Origin: Sanghuangporus weigelae
Taxonomy: Eukaryota > Basidiomycota > Agaricomycetes > Hymenochaetales > Hymenochaetaceae
DNA length: 64,000 nucleotides
Direction: 5' to 3'
Assembly: GCA_033182465.1 (NCBI GenBank)
Contig: CP137326.1
Span: 310,001-374,000, forward strand
This document shows positions 1 to 12,995 of this stretch, piece by piece (position 1 is the stretch's first letter; every line of letters starts with the position of its first letter). The position numbers and the translations under genes are program-made. The notes beneath the pieces were generated by a model. It saw only the letters and a list, made by a program, of their open reading frames with translations, did no database searches and was not told where the DNA came from.

Positions 1-301
1 CTTCGCCGTCTTCAATCCTGCTTCGGACTCGGAGATTCCGTTTAAGAACAACTCATGTAGAACACCTCACAATCACAAAACCGGTGTGAATAAGATGTTT
101 ACATGTTGCATCTACTTAACACGTAGATGCCCGCACGGACCAGTTCTGAGAGGAAGAAGGCGAATCACTTTGCTCTTCCAACCTATCTGTTCGGGTTATT
201 CTTTCCCAAAGTATCTTGGCCTGGCAGAGTTGCGCGTCCGCGGGCATCACGATTGGTTATGCATAAAAATAATTGTCAGGGGCAGAAGCCAGAACACATA
301 A
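1..301 (+). other. open frame running in from the window edge, possibly a gene 3' end
   Basis: A reading frame is open from base 2 to a stop at 299-301 (about 99 codons) without needing an ATG. Its first residues (FAVFNPASDSEIPFKNN) look more protein-like than the remainder, which is basic and low in pattern. It could be the last exon of a gene lying to the left, or chance. I do not recognise the product. Confidence 0.2.
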
Positions 302-966
302 GGCGTCCACCTTGCTTCCTCATTACCGCGGAAATATGAATCAAGGATACACGGTCCAGAACACGGAAAACAGTTCTGCTTACGTTCTCTATCCAAGGAA
401 GAAGACATGCGAGTTCAATGGATGAGTTCGATGAACCGGCAGGTGCATGGTCTAGTCCACATTGCTTTGATCCGCTCAGAGCTCGAACGAAGGGTACTGG
501 TAGAATGCGGCTTTCAATGATAAGGTTCCTGTGTCTTCAGTTCTGGAGTTAAAGTGGCAAGGCCTACGTATGGATGACATGAATGAGCATAGAACAGATT
601 CGTCGTATTTTCGCGCTCGATGAATCGTCAGTTCCCAGAGAAAGCAACAGGAAGCTATGACTTGGGTTAGTGCAGCTTGGAGCTTGGGAAGGTTCAATCG
701 ACAGGAGTCGAATCAGTCCCAGTCTCAGTAACATTGATTGACTGCCCTCTAGTCGATATATTCCATTTTGTGTTGCGATTTTCTTCTCCCGGCCAGCCTT
801 GGCTTGACAGAAACTACTCTTCAGTAAATGTAAGAGTGAAAGTGAACGGAGGCGGGGGTGGCTATGCCATGATCGAACTCGCGGTCACGCGTCTCGACGG
901 TCGGACCGACTCAGTCCAGTCCACCTCTCTCTCCTCCTGGTACACATCTGAAGGCGGATTCAGGAG
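302..966. other. intergenic, upstream of the methylcrotonoyl-CoA carboxylase gene
   Basis: No convincing gene. Short open frames on both strands lack family features and splice context. The segment should hold the promoter and 5' UTR of the gene starting at 967. I saw no clear TATA box or repeat. Confidence 0.4.
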
Positions 967-3243
967 ATGCTCACTAGACGCCTACTATCAGTACGATGCG
1001 CATATAGACGAAATGCCTGGTCAAAGAACCACAGCCTGAGCTTCCAAAGACACTTCAGCGCCGATGTGCTGCCATCTCTCGTCTCGCCTGCTTCGCCCGA
1101 GTTCATCGGGAAGAAAGAAGGGATGGATGCACTTGTAGAAGAGCTCGAGGCTGCGCTTGCGCGTGCGCGAATGGGTGGTGGGGAGAAGGCTGTTGATAGG
1201 ATGCGGAGGAAGGGGAAGATGTTGCCGCGAGAACGGTAAGCTGCTGTACTCCTGTATTTCCGGTCCAACTTGAACTAATGTCTGCTCTGTTCATGTTGCG
1301 AAGATTAGCAGCTCTGATAGATCCGGCGTCTCCATTTTTGGAGCTTTCACCTCTTGCTGCTCATGAAGTCTATGGAAACGATGTCGTCCCAGGAGCAGGA
1401 ATGATCACTGGAATCGGTCGAATCTCAGGCAGAGAGTGTATGATAGTCGTGAACGACCCTACAGTCAAAGGCGGCTCATATTACCCGTTGACAGTAAGTT
1501 CAGTCTTGTATTTCTGATTAAGCGCTTAAGTGAAGAGACAAGTAGGTGAAGAAACATCTCCGTGCTCAAGAAATCGCAAGGGAGAATCGATTGCCTTGTG
1601 TATATCTTGGTGAGCACAAAAACATAGTATATCTTTGCTTACTATGCTGATATTTCCTTTATTTTAGTTGAATCTGGAGGTGCGGCTTTACCGCATCAAG
1701 CCAATGTAGGCCAGGACTGTCGTCTTCGGTCAAGTCATTTAACCCTGAATTCATGTGCAGGTATTCCCAGACAAAGAACATTTTGGGAGAATATTCTATA
1801 ATATGGTAAGTGCTACTCTATCCTAAGCTCTTCGGAAATTGATGGAACCTGTTATTCTCGTCAGGCGCAAATGTCAGCCCTACGTATACCACAAATATCT
1901 GTAGTTCATGGTATTTCTGTCGCAGGTGAAACTCTGAACTCCGTTATCCTAAGAGTAAGTTATAACTAGTTGAAACAGGTGGAGCATACGTCCCCGCCAT
2001 GTCTGACCAGACAATCATCGTTCGCAAGCAAGGTCACATCTTCCTTGCGGGACCACCTTTAGTACGCGCTGCCACAGGCGAGGAAGTGGACGATGAAACG
2101 CTAGGTGGCGGGGATATGCACGCGCGCGAGAGTGGCGTAGTGGATTACCTTGTAAGCAGTGATGAGGAGGGATTACAACGCGCTAGGGAATGCGTCGCAG
2201 ATTTAGGTCCAGAATTCGACGGTCAAGACACAGCGCTGCACGCTCACGCTGACCCTCCGCTTTACCCTGCTTCTGAATTGCACGGTATCGTCGGCACGGA
2301 TGTCCGACAGGCATTCGACATGAGAGACGTGATCGCTCGGATTGTCGATGGCTCTCGTTTCCGCGAGTTCAAGCGCACATACGGCGAGACGCTCGTCACC
2401 GGTTTCGCGTCGATCCACGGTTCGTCCGTCGGCATTCTTGCGAATAATGGGATTTTGTTCTCCCCTTCTGCACTGAAGGCGACGCATTTCATTGAGCTGT
2501 GCTCGCAGCGCGGTATTCCGCTTGTGTTCTTGGTGAACGTCACTGGTGGGAATATAACTCTCTGTTTCCTTGTTGTTTTGAGTAATATGGGTTGCAGGTT
2601 ACATGGTTGGCTCGAAAGCTGAGCGTGGAGGTATTGCGAAGGACGGTGCGAAGATGGTTCGCGCCGTTGCTTGCGCCGACGTCCCGAAGTACACGGTTGT
2701 TGTTGGCGGTAGCTTTGGTGCTGGTAATTACGGTTAGTTATCGTCTAGTTCTTGTCATTTGCTTCCGATTTTTACAAGAGTAAATCAACGCAGGAATGTG
2801 TGGGAGAGCGGTACGTCTCAATTTAATCTCGAGTGCTTTTTGTATGAAACGAATGCTTCCGTTAGTATTCTCCACGGTTCCTTTGGATGTGGCCGAACGC
2901 CAAGGTATCCGTCATGGGTTCCCAGCAGCTTTCGCAGGTGATGACCGCCGTCTCAAAGTAAGTTCTTCTGGAGTTACCGCTTTCCCCCAAATCCACTGAT
3001 TACTTTGCCAGAGACCCAGCGCAGCACTCCGCACTGAAAACGCAGATCGAAGAGCAGTCAACGGCGTATTACTCGACTGCGCGATTATGGGATGACGGAA
3101 TCATTCGGCCAACTGATACGCGTGACATTCTTGGACTTGCGCTTAGACTTGGGCGTCGTGGTCGGAGAAGAGACAGGAACGCTGGGACTGAGAGCACGAC
3201 CTGGGATGGCGAGGGACGAGGCTTTGGAGTATTCAGGATGTAA
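967..3243 (+). CDS. methylcrotonoyl-CoA carboxylase beta chain, mitochondrial
   Basis: This is the carboxyltransferase subunit of the biotin enzyme that carboxylates 3-methylcrotonyl-CoA in mitochondrial leucine breakdown. The first 30 or so residues ([20 protein letters not shown]...) are basic and hydroxylated, as expected of a mitochondrial presequence. Downstream exons give the family pattern in order: [83 protein letters not shown] and [19 protein letters not shown], with the C-terminal [19 protein letters not shown]. The gene is broken by about eight short introns, and the exons join in frame wherever I checked. The biotin-carrying alpha subunit is not in the window. The stop was chosen because the frame runs from the conserved C-terminal motif straight to TAA at 3241-3243. 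The last 30 residues, rich in R and G, extend past the conserved core. Confidence 0.93.
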
Positions 3244-3635
3244 ACTTGTATAATATAAAGAGAGATGTGGTGCGAAAGGTGCCTGCTTGATCCGGATATG
3301 GAAAAGTGGACCCACGAGTAGACGCGGTAAGTAAGAACGACGGTTCCTTTATTCCATTCCGAAAGTAATTTTCCATCTTTTCGAACATCTTCCACGACGT
3401 TGCTGCTGGCGACAGAGCGTCCGAGTCGTTCATACTAGCAAGCACGACGCCCACGACGACGAGCGGGCAGGCTGGCCATCGTTTATAGTTAAAAAGAAAA
3501 GAAAAACTGATTCTGGCTGTGCCGGCTTTGCTGCCTTTCTTGTTCGTATCTTCAAATTGAGGCTCGGTCTCTCGGGTCTCGTCTCGCCGTTCTTTTTCCC
3601 ATTAATCCCGTTAGCTCCTTGGGTCTTCGTCAATC
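3244..3635. other. intergenic, 3' flank and septin-like gene promoter
   Basis: No gene seen. Reverse-strand open frames here are shadows without splice logic. The last 100 bases before the ATG at 3636 are pyrimidine-rich, as is common in fungal 5' leaders. Confidence 0.4.
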
Positions 3636-5946
3636 ATGGTACTCGGCTTCGGCTCAAGGTCGACAAAGAAAAAGGGCAGGGGAGATGAAAACCAACACGT
3701 CGTTCGTATGGCGTCCTTGCCCGAGATGTCCTCCCAGGGCGTCGCTTGGCCGTCGGAATTCGTAGATATCACGTCCATTCGTCAGAATCCGCCGCAGATA
3801 CCCACTCCACACGGCGCGGCGAAGGTGTCGTTCTCCGCTCCGGAGGGCAATGTCGCCATTCCGTTTCACCGTCCGTTCCGCGGGTCGATTAGCAGCAAGT
3901 CCGCACCTGGACGTGAGGAGGTGCGTTCGACGGGGACCATCGCGTCTTTGTACATGTCAAAACTAGCACACCCGCCTTCGGCATTCGGGACTAAGCCAAG
4001 CGAACGTGCTTCGACACCGCATTCGACAAGGACGAGACATAGTCACAGCCAGCGCAAGCGTGTGGCTCCTACGTTCAACATGATGGTCGCAGGGGCTCAG
4101 GGAACCGGAAAGGTATGTGGCTTGCTTTATACAACACAAACCCATTTTTCACGCGTCTTGTTCTTATTTTACCTCAGAGCTCGCTGCTTCGCCTTCTCGT
4201 TGACACTGCGGATATCTCGCCCTCAGCGACAGCCGAGCAACGGGCCGCCATGGACCGATTCATCCGGAACAGCGTGGGGCGGACAGAGCACATTGACACC
4301 GCCTGCGTGGAGATATGCGAGTCGCGTTTCGACCGTATCTTGCTGTCTGTGATCGACACGCCCGGGTTGGACTTCCAGGAGGGTCACGAGTTGAAGTTGG
4401 AGAGACAGGTGTCAGGCATCATTAAGTACCTTGATCTTCAGTATGCAGATACTATGGACGAAGTGCGTCTTCCTTCCCTCGTGAGAGTGAAGTTTCAGAT
4501 CTGAAGTGTGCTCTAGGAATCGAAAGTTGTACGAAAGAGCAAAGGCGACCAGCACGTTCATTTGTGCGTCATTTTTCTTTTTAATTCTTCCGTCATCCCA
4601 TGCCAGCGCCTAAATTCTGATAATCAAATAGATGCATCTATATGATTGATCCGGAGTCTCTCATGACCCCCGCCGAACGCAAGGCCGCAACCTCCACGCC
4701 TTTCCCCATACGAAGTGCGTCATTATATCAAATGTTATTTGCAATGTGGATTTGATGGGACTAACTTATTTACGTGTGTATAGTTTCGTCAGTGGAAGAT
4801 GCTCACACTTCGGAAGCAGATGAGGATCGATTGACTTTGAGTCCGACGGATTTGCGGATTATACGTAGACTCTCGGAACGCGTTAATGTACTGCCTATTA
4901 TCGCTCGTTCGGACCTTCTGACAGATGAAAAATTGCGGGCTGCGAAGATGGCCATCCGAAGGGACTTGGCCGGTGCGAAACTTGGATTCGGCGTGTTTGG
5001 TACTCCGAAGGTCGAGGAGGAAGTAAACGGGACTGCTAGACCTGCGAGTGTGGACGAAAGTCATGGGAGTAACGGGACGATGAACGGGAACGGGAACGGG
5101 AATGGGAGCGGATCGCAGACTGACGAGGGCTTTGGAGGTGAAGAGAGCGAAGAGGAGGAACGGCGTTCTCGTCCAGTCATCAAGCTGAATCCGAGTCGCA
5201 AGCTGTCGACGCGCTCGACGTCGCGCTCTCGGCTCGAGGCGAGTGCGGAGGACAAACGCAATCCTGTAGCGCTTGACGCGACCGATCCGGAGAGCCTCGC
5301 CTTCGTGCGTTTCGGCGCGGGCTACTTTGCGCGGCACGTACGCCAGTTTTCGGAGATGATGCCCTTCGCGGTGATCATGCCGGAGCACACAGGGCGCATG
5401 CGTCGTGCACTCAAGGCGCCACCGCCGCTCCGGCCGGTATCAGGGACCTACTCGATGGAAAGCAGTGCCTACCCTCAAACGCCTGTGACGCAGAACGGAG
5501 ATACCAGCGCGGATAGCGGGAACGCGTCGGATGATACGCATGAGAAGGGTAGCGCGACACCGACGACCGTGACGTCGCCTGCGACGCTCAGGTCACCCTC
5601 TGTTGATCATCTGCCGTATGCCGTTGGTCCACCGAGAGACCTGAAAGGCGTGTTCACGCGCCGGTTCAGGTGGGGCACTGTGGATGTGCTCGAACCGGAA
5701 CATTGCGATTTCGCAGCGTTGAGGACTGCGATACTCACTACTCATTTCAAGGTACGTTTTTTTTTTTCCTCCCTGTTGCCAAACTAGCGTAATTTGAGGA
5801 CGCGGTGCTGATGGGATGGATCACAGGTGTTGAAGATGACTACGAAAGAGGTTCTGTATGAGAAGTACAGAACTGAGAAATTGCTTGCTCGACGCGCAAC
5901 AAGAAATATCAGCGACGAAGACCGCAAGCGTTTGCTGGAAGGTTAG
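3636..5946 (+). CDS. septin-family GTPase with a long acidic insertion
   Basis: Exon 1 (3636-4112) ends inside the P-loop AGAQGTGKSS, and exon 2 starts at 4178 with SSLLRLL, so the intron splits G1 between K and S. G3 is DTPGLDF. The G4 position reads IARSD instead of the usual septin AKAD or GKSD. Near the C-terminus TTHFKVLKMTTKEVLYEKYRTEKL (in pieces, across an intron) matches the septin unique element. The N-terminal 140 residues are basic and serine-rich. Between G4 and the septin element lies a low-complexity stretch (about 5020-5230) with an NGNGN run and an acidic EEESEEEE-like block. No C-terminal coiled coil follows, so this is not an ordinary core septin. It is more like the septin-type G-domain proteins seen alongside the core set in basidiomycetes. 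The frame ends LLEG-stop, and splicing the possible intron after 5941 would give the same C-terminus. Confidence 0.8.
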
Positions 5947-6857
5947 CCCAATACCTCATCTTTTTTACTCAGAGTCTTACTCTAAACGACTATTCAGACC
6001 TTGGCCTCTGATTTCGATTCTTGATTCTTGTATAATTGTCTACTAACGTGTTCTGTCTCCCCTCCCATACCTTGTTTTCCGATGTGTGTCTGCAGGATGA
6101 CTTTGATTTCACCCTTATGATCTCCTTCTCTTTGTATCTGCTGTGCTGGCTTCATTATTGCTTCAACTATCTGATTATTTCATTGCCCTATGTTTCTGTT
6201 TCTGTTTCTGCTTTTATTGCTATGGATATACCCTTCTATCTGAGCTCCAGTCTCATTCGTTCAAGTTTTACGCTTGCCTTTTACCCTTCAGGCCATTTAC
6301 CCTTCAACCGCTTTCTGGTGATACTGATTGAATTTTTTGAGTCTGCCTAGAGAAAAAAAGAAGACAAGACGACGTTTTTTTGGTTTATTGGTTTATTGAC
6401 TTATTAGCATCCCTACATGTCGCTCACTCATTGAATCCTGATCCTCTCCTTTACCACCGTTAACTTTTATCTTGTTTGTTATTTGTCTTTTGACTCTTTT
6501 GTGGTATGTAATGGGCGATATCAAATATATTTGGACTGATTGATGATCTATTATCTTCTGTTCTGTCCTGATAACCGTCCAGTACCGAGAGTGATAATAA
6601 TCTGGGAATACGAATGAATGAGATGATCTGACTTCTCGGTTTTATCGGTATGGCATTGGATTGGTTTGATGCCAGAGTTGCGTGCGCAGCCGCGGTGTGA
6701 ACAAGGATTGGACTGGACATTGGGACATTGGCCCGCTTGCACTGTTCTACCGTGCGGCCGTCGCGCATCTATCAGGTGTGTTGTATTTCTCCCTGTATAT
6801 TATATATCTCATCTCTCACTTCCCTCGTCGAGAACCAGCATATCTGCTTTGCTCGCC
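5947..6857. other. intergenic, 3' UTR of the septin-like gene and ARO7 promoter
   Basis: No gene seen. The stretch is T-rich and contains short tandem words (a GTTTCT triplet repeat near 6195 and a TTTATTGG repeat near 6380) that produce spurious leucine- and phenylalanine-rich frames. The leader just before 6858 is CT-rich. Confidence 0.4.
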
Positions 6858-7992
6858 ATGCAGCAAAACCTCTTCGCAGGCGACCCGCTCTCGCTCGAGC
6901 GTATTCGCTCCATGCTCATCCGGCTCGAGGATACGATCATCTTTGGGCTCATCGAGCGCGCGCAGTTCGCGCATAACCCGCGCATGTACGAGGCGGGGGG
7001 TGTGAAGGAGTTGAGGGATATTGGATTTGAGGGGAGTTGGTTGGAGTGGTTCTTGAAGGAGACAGAGTCGTTTCAAGGTGAGTGGCACTGGATAGTGCGA
7101 AGAGTGTATAACAATTGATTGGATTTCTTTGTGCTGTAGCTAAAGCGAGGAGATATTCCAGGTATGCATATATTCACAATTATGCGAGAAATGGTTCAAT
7201 ATATACATTGTATTATTATTATTACATGCGATAGTCCAGACGAGTACCCGTTCACGCCGGCCAACGAACTTCCACAGCCTCTCCTCCACCCAATCAAGTA
7301 CCCCAAGCTCCTGCACCCGAACAGCGTCAACGCAAACGCATCCATAAAGTCGCTCTACGTGCGCGCGATCGTCCCGCGCATCACGCAGGCGGCGACGCGG
7401 CAGCTCGCGGCTGCGCGGCGCGCGCAGGGCGTCGCCGGGGACGCGGAGCGGGAGGACGACGCGAACTTTGGGAGCGCGGCGACGGTGGACGTCGAGGTCC
7501 TCCAGGCGCTCAGCAAGCGCGTGCATTTCGGCAAGTTCGTGTCCGAGTCGAAGTTCCGCGCGGACCCCAAGGCGTTTGTCGAGAGCATCCGGAGGCGCGA
7601 TGGGGAGAGGCTGGGGGATATGATCACGAAGCCGGAGGTTGAGAGAAGGTTATTGCAGCGCGTGAGGAACAAGGCGAGGCTGTATGGGCAGGAGGTGGAT
7701 GCGGATGGGAAGCCTGTTGTTCAGTTGTCAGTAGACCATTCGACGGAGTCGGGCTCGGGAGAAGGTAAGATAGGGAAGATTGATGTTGAGGGGGTTGTTG
7801 AGCTGTATGAACATTACATTATCCCTCTGACGAAGGAGGTGGAGGTAAGTAGTGATTCTGTGTACGCTTCTCTGCACTTATTCTTACTCCGGTCTTTTCT
7901 TTGTGAAGGTGGATTATCTGTTGCAGCGATTGGATGGGCTCTCTCAAGAAGAAATAGAGGACCTGTGCAAGAACAGCGAGCAAAAGAATTAG
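6858..7992 (+). CDS. ARO7: chorismate mutase (AroQ, eukaryotic allosteric type)
   Basis: Converts chorismate to prephenate, the branch point to phenylalanine and tyrosine. The protein begins [20 protein letters not shown] and continues with [15 protein letters not shown], the usual N-terminal helix of yeast-type chorismate mutase. Later blocks are [47 protein letters not shown] and [22 protein letters not shown], which match the family in order and length. A 22-nt microexon (7140-7161) encodes AKARRYS between two introns. A final short intron precedes the last exon [11 protein letters not shown]. The middle is unusually GC-rich and arginine/alanine-rich (7370-7480), which creates long opposite-strand frames that are shadows. 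In yeast the enzyme is activated by tryptophan and inhibited by tyrosine; I infer the same here. Confidence 0.93.
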
Positions 7993-8579
7993 AGTCTATC
8001 GACAGGTCTAGAAGTGATATTGATTGTACTGCAATTAGAGAACTGAATGTACTTTTTCAAGCCAGTTTTTCCAGGTCGTGCATTTGTGAGTAACAAACTT
8101 GTTCACGTGTCGGTCCTACGAAGTCGAATTGTCTGCTATCAATGGTCCAGAATAGCGCCATACCATGCGCCCTGGTGCTTCGGCTCGTGAATTTGGATCC
8201 CAGAGAATCCATTGGTGCAAGGCGGAAGAGCCTCAGTACTGATCTTACCTTCGTATCTGGGGACTCATCTGATTGCTTGGCTCCCTTCAGCATCTTCTAC
8301 GAGATAAGCCACGATTATGGATACCGAGTCGGGATTGGTGGGTCAAAGTTGATGAGCATTATTCAGTCTCGAGCTATCCTGGGCTATCCTGGGTGAGATG
8401 ACCCCACCGAAGAATTCCTCGTCCTTCTAGCCCTTCTATCGCGGGATGAGCTCCGGACCCTCATTCCGAGGGCTGGGGCTTTATAAACGAAGCATCTATT
8501 CGATCGATAGGTCTCCGTCCGAGTTTGATCTTCCCCATCCAGGCTTTCATAGCACTTCCCTCTGCTCAGTTGTACCAAG
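7993..8579. other. intergenic, THI4 promoter region
   Basis: No gene supported. Contains an 11-bp near-tandem repeat (GCTATCCTGGG, about 8373-8394) and the TATA element given separately. I looked for the TPP riboswitch core (CTGAGA with a downstream GAACCTGATC-type segment) here and in the first intron, and did not find it. Confidence 0.4.
8482..8487 (+). promoter_or_regulatory. TATA box of THI4
   Basis: TATAAA within GCTTTATAAACG, 98 bases before the THI4 start codon, followed by a CT-rich leader. The spacing suits a strongly expressed fungal promoter, which is usual for THI4. Confidence 0.6.
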
Positions 8580-9740
<1,161 letters not shown>

Positions 9741-9942
9741 AGGCTTCCCTGGGTGGGACTCGACGGAACCGAATGGATAAAATGAACGGATGTAGATCTC
9801 AGATTCAACTTCAACAAAATGTTCTTGTATAGTATCGGAAGCAATTATATGTATTCAAGAAACCTTTTGGCCTTCAATTTGAAGTGCGCTGGCACATATA
9901 ATTGAAGTCTCGGTTTTGACTTCCGTGTCTATGTCAAAAACA

Positions 9943-12112
9943 TTAAGCATCCGTGACACATCCACGACTAGCATCCGATACGGTCTTAATATACTTATAC
10001 AGCGTACCCTGCTTCGCCTTCAACGGCGGGGCCTTCCACTCCGTTCTGCGCTTCTGCAGCTCCTCAGGCTCAACGAGTACATCAAGCGTATTCTTCACAG
10101 CGTCAATGTGAATCGTGTCTCCGTCCCGCACGAGAGCGATGGGCCCGCCTTCTTGAGCCTCCGGGACGACGTGTCCGATGACGAAGCCGTGCGATCCGCC
10201 GCTGAATCGCCCGTCGGTGAGGCACGCGACGTCCTGTCCCAGGCCGGCGCCCATGATCAAACCCGTCGGCTTGAGCATCTCAGGCATACCCGGCCCACCG
10301 CGCGGGCCGAGGTATCTCAGCACCACGACGGTCTTCTCGCCCTTCTTGATCGACCCGCTCTCGATAGCATGCACGAAATCCTCCTCGTTGTCGAACGCCC
10401 GGGCGGACCCTGTGAAGCTTAGCCCTTCTTTTCCCGTGATCTTTGCGATTGCGCCTCTTGGTGCGAGGTTCCCACGCAGGACGCGAATGTGTCCGGTCGA
10501 TTTGATGGGGGAGGAGAGAGGGCGGATGATATCTTGGTTTGTGAAGCTGAGCTCGCCATGCTGCTGTGTCCAGCGGTCGAGATTCTCTCCGAGCGTTTTT
10601 CCAGTTACGGTCAGTGTGTTCCCATTGATTAGGTTGTTCTTCAGGAGATATTGTAGGATAGCTATTGTAGTTGAGAGTAAGAGACCCGGTTTTCAAAGGA
10701 ATAGTTAAACGAACGGGAAGCTCACTTGGAATGCCACCAATTTTATGTACGTCTTCAATCACGTACTTTCCGCTTGGCTTTAAGTCAGCGATAAATGGAA
10801 TGCGGTCTGAAACAGCTTGAAAATCGTCTAGTGTGAGTTTGACGCCGACAGACGCAGCGATGGCAATGAGGTGCAGAACAGCGTTCGTCGAGCCTCCAAG
10901 GATCATCACGAGTACCATAGCGTTCTCAAACGCCTCGCGCGTCATGATATCTCGAGGGAGTATATTTTTCTCTAGCAAATTGCGCATCACCGACCCAACA
11001 GAAGCGCATTCAGCGAGTTTCTCGGGGTACTCGGCAGGGTAGGAGGAAGATCCAGGGAGAGTCATGCCGAGCACTTCTGCTGCGCTTGCCATGGTGTTTG
11101 CGGTGTACATGCCGCCGCAGGCTCCTGGACCTGGGCAAGCGTGTCGGATGGTGTTGAAGCGAAATTGTTCCGCTTCGGTCGTTTGTCCGTCGGCGAGGTA
11201 TTTGCCGTATGATTGGAAGGCGGAGACGATGTCGAGTTGGGGTTGACCGGAACAGGAGCCTGGGCGGATTGACCCGCCGTAGACCATCAGGCCTGGACGG
11301 TTCAATCGGCCAACTGTGAACGGGAGAAAGGTATGGACGGAAGTAAGCTAAGCGCTCGGAAAAGTAGGACGAGAGAAATGAGTTGAGAACTTACGAGCCA
11401 TAAGGACACCAGGCATGTTCTTGTCACAGCCAGGTACAACGACCATACCGTCTAACCAGTGACCGCCAGCAGCGGTTTCTACACTATCCGCGATGAGGTC
11501 GCGAGATTGGAGTGAATAGCACATCCCGTGCGTGCCCATGCTTATACCGTCGCTGACGCCGACAGTGCCAAATTGGTATGCTATGATCCTGGCATCGACG
11601 AGTGATTTTTTGACGCGTTGGCCTAGGCCGAGGAGGTGCTTGTTGCAGCTATAAAGGGTGTATTAGATCTAGGTTGGTTTGAAGCGAGGACGAATGGACA
11701 TACGGGTTACCTTCATACCTTGAGAAGAACTTAGCACAGACAATCAAGAATAGTAAAGACAGACGGACGCACCATATGCTTGCAACGCCAACCATAGCCT
11801 TCTCCAAATCCTCAGGTGAATCTACACCGTCTGTTGCATACAACATAGCCTACCCAGAGCCTAAGAATACATAATTTGCAACAAGCAGAATTCACACAAA
11901 CCTAAATATTATTCAAGGAAATGCCGGAATAAATAGTGATCGAAAGTGCATACCTGACTGGCACCTTGGTCCTTAGGCCGAGTGACCGTTCGGCTATACC
12001 GATTCATGATAGGTTTTTCGTTGCGCGAGCATTTTGTCGAGCTGAACGCTCTGCGCGAGGCTTTCTGAGCTGCTCGTTTTGATAGTCGCGCTGAGCACGA
12101 CAATAATGACAT
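9943..12112 (-). CDS. ILV3: dihydroxyacid dehydratase, mitochondrial
   Basis: Catalyses the penultimate step of valine and isoleucine synthesis (and feeds leucine and pantothenate) using an iron-sulfur cluster. The start [20 protein letters not shown] is a typical mitochondrial presequence. Cluster-ligand motifs are all present: [18 protein letters not shown] and [18 protein letters not shown]. Also seen are GSTNAVLHL, the C-terminal [18 protein letters not shown] and [12 protein letters not shown] 15-nt microexon at 11704-11718 encodes YEGNP, so the first cluster cysteine is split from its preceding residues by an intron. Introns are otherwise concentrated in the first third of the gene. The start is 200 bases from the divergent gene at 12313, and a Gcn4-type site lies between them. 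Confidence 0.95.
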
Positions 12113-12151
12113 CTTTTACGGCTATTATCAGTCTCTTCTCTTCGCAAAAAG

Positions 12152-12158
12152 TGAGTCA
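12152..12158. promoter_or_regulatory. Gcn4/Cpc1-type site (TGAGTCA) upstream of ILV3
   Basis: GTGAGTCAC contains the bZIP half-site pair TGASTCA recognised by the general amino-acid control activator. It lies about 40 bases from the ILV3 start codon in a 200-base divergent promoter, a position that fits known regulation of ILV genes in fungi. That it works here is inference. Confidence 0.55.
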
Positions 12159-12312
12159 CGAGTAAGAAATTAGCAGCCAATCTGAGGATTTTCGTTGGTC
12201 ATAATTGTTTACCATTTCCAGACGAAGGTTTGATCGGCGATCAGAGGTCAAACTGTAGTAATTACGTATTCGGCACAGCCCTGGCCACACTTTACTTATT
12301 GCTTCCACTACC

Positions 12313-12995
12313 ATGGAACGCTTGCGCAGGAGAGTCCCGTTCAAACCCGACGGAGAGGTCGATGCTAGCGAGGATAGTCGAATTCTCGACGAACAAGGTA
12401 AGTTGAGCCGTTGTGGAACTCGCTGCTATTCACCTGACGCCTCATTAGAGCAGGAACAATGGATAAGCGAGCTGCGAGAGAAGGCAGAGAATCTGGACAG
12501 GCGGATATACCGCCAGAGCCAGGTTTACACTGGTTTATCCTGTATCCTGTACGTTTGTCACGTTCGGCAACTTTTACAATGTCACTAGTGCTGACGTTAC
12601 GCGGCGTTTGGAATTTATACAGACACGTTATACTCTTCTTTCGTTTGTCTCTGCTGGACGAAACCCCTATTCTCTTCGCTCGACTGTTCGTCCTCATACA
12701 AGTTCTCGTACACGTCAACCTCTTGATACTGCTCTCGCCAACTCTCGACACGCCTGTCCATCGATTAGCAAAGGAGTTGCCCCGGCTACCTTTACCTATC
12801 TCCTGGACCCTTGGTGTAGCGAGTCTTGCCCCACTGGTGTCGTTCCTATCGGGCAGGAGTTGGACGCAGACAGGCTGGTGGAGCGTCGCGGCGGTTATAA
12901 CGCTCCTTGTGTGGATTATGCTGCAGTCCGTGCAGGATAGCAGGACGAACCTCGAGCACTTGGGGAAGTTGAAGTACGATGCAAAGGGAGCCTGA
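12313..12995 (+). CDS. small multi-pass membrane protein, unknown function
   Basis: Three exons join in frame. The first encodes MERLRRRVPFKPDGEVDASED and ends ILDEQ, the second EQEQWISELREKAENLDRRIYR and then CIL, the third HVILFFRLSLLDETP onward. Total length is about 175 residues. The N-terminal 60 residues are charged and probably helical. Four hydrophobic segments follow: the exon 2/3 junction, the stretch LFVLIQVLVHVNLLILL, TLGVASLAPLVSFL and VAAVITLLVWIML. The tail is short and basic (LGKLKYDAKGA). I do not recognise the family. It is transcribed divergently from ILV3 and may share its promoter. The start is the first ATG after the intergenic stretch. Confidence 0.65.

Noticed and set aside
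7140-7672. Long reverse-strand open frames opposite ARO7
   Set aside because: They arise from the GC-rich arginine/alanine codons of the real gene and have no splice structure or family motif.
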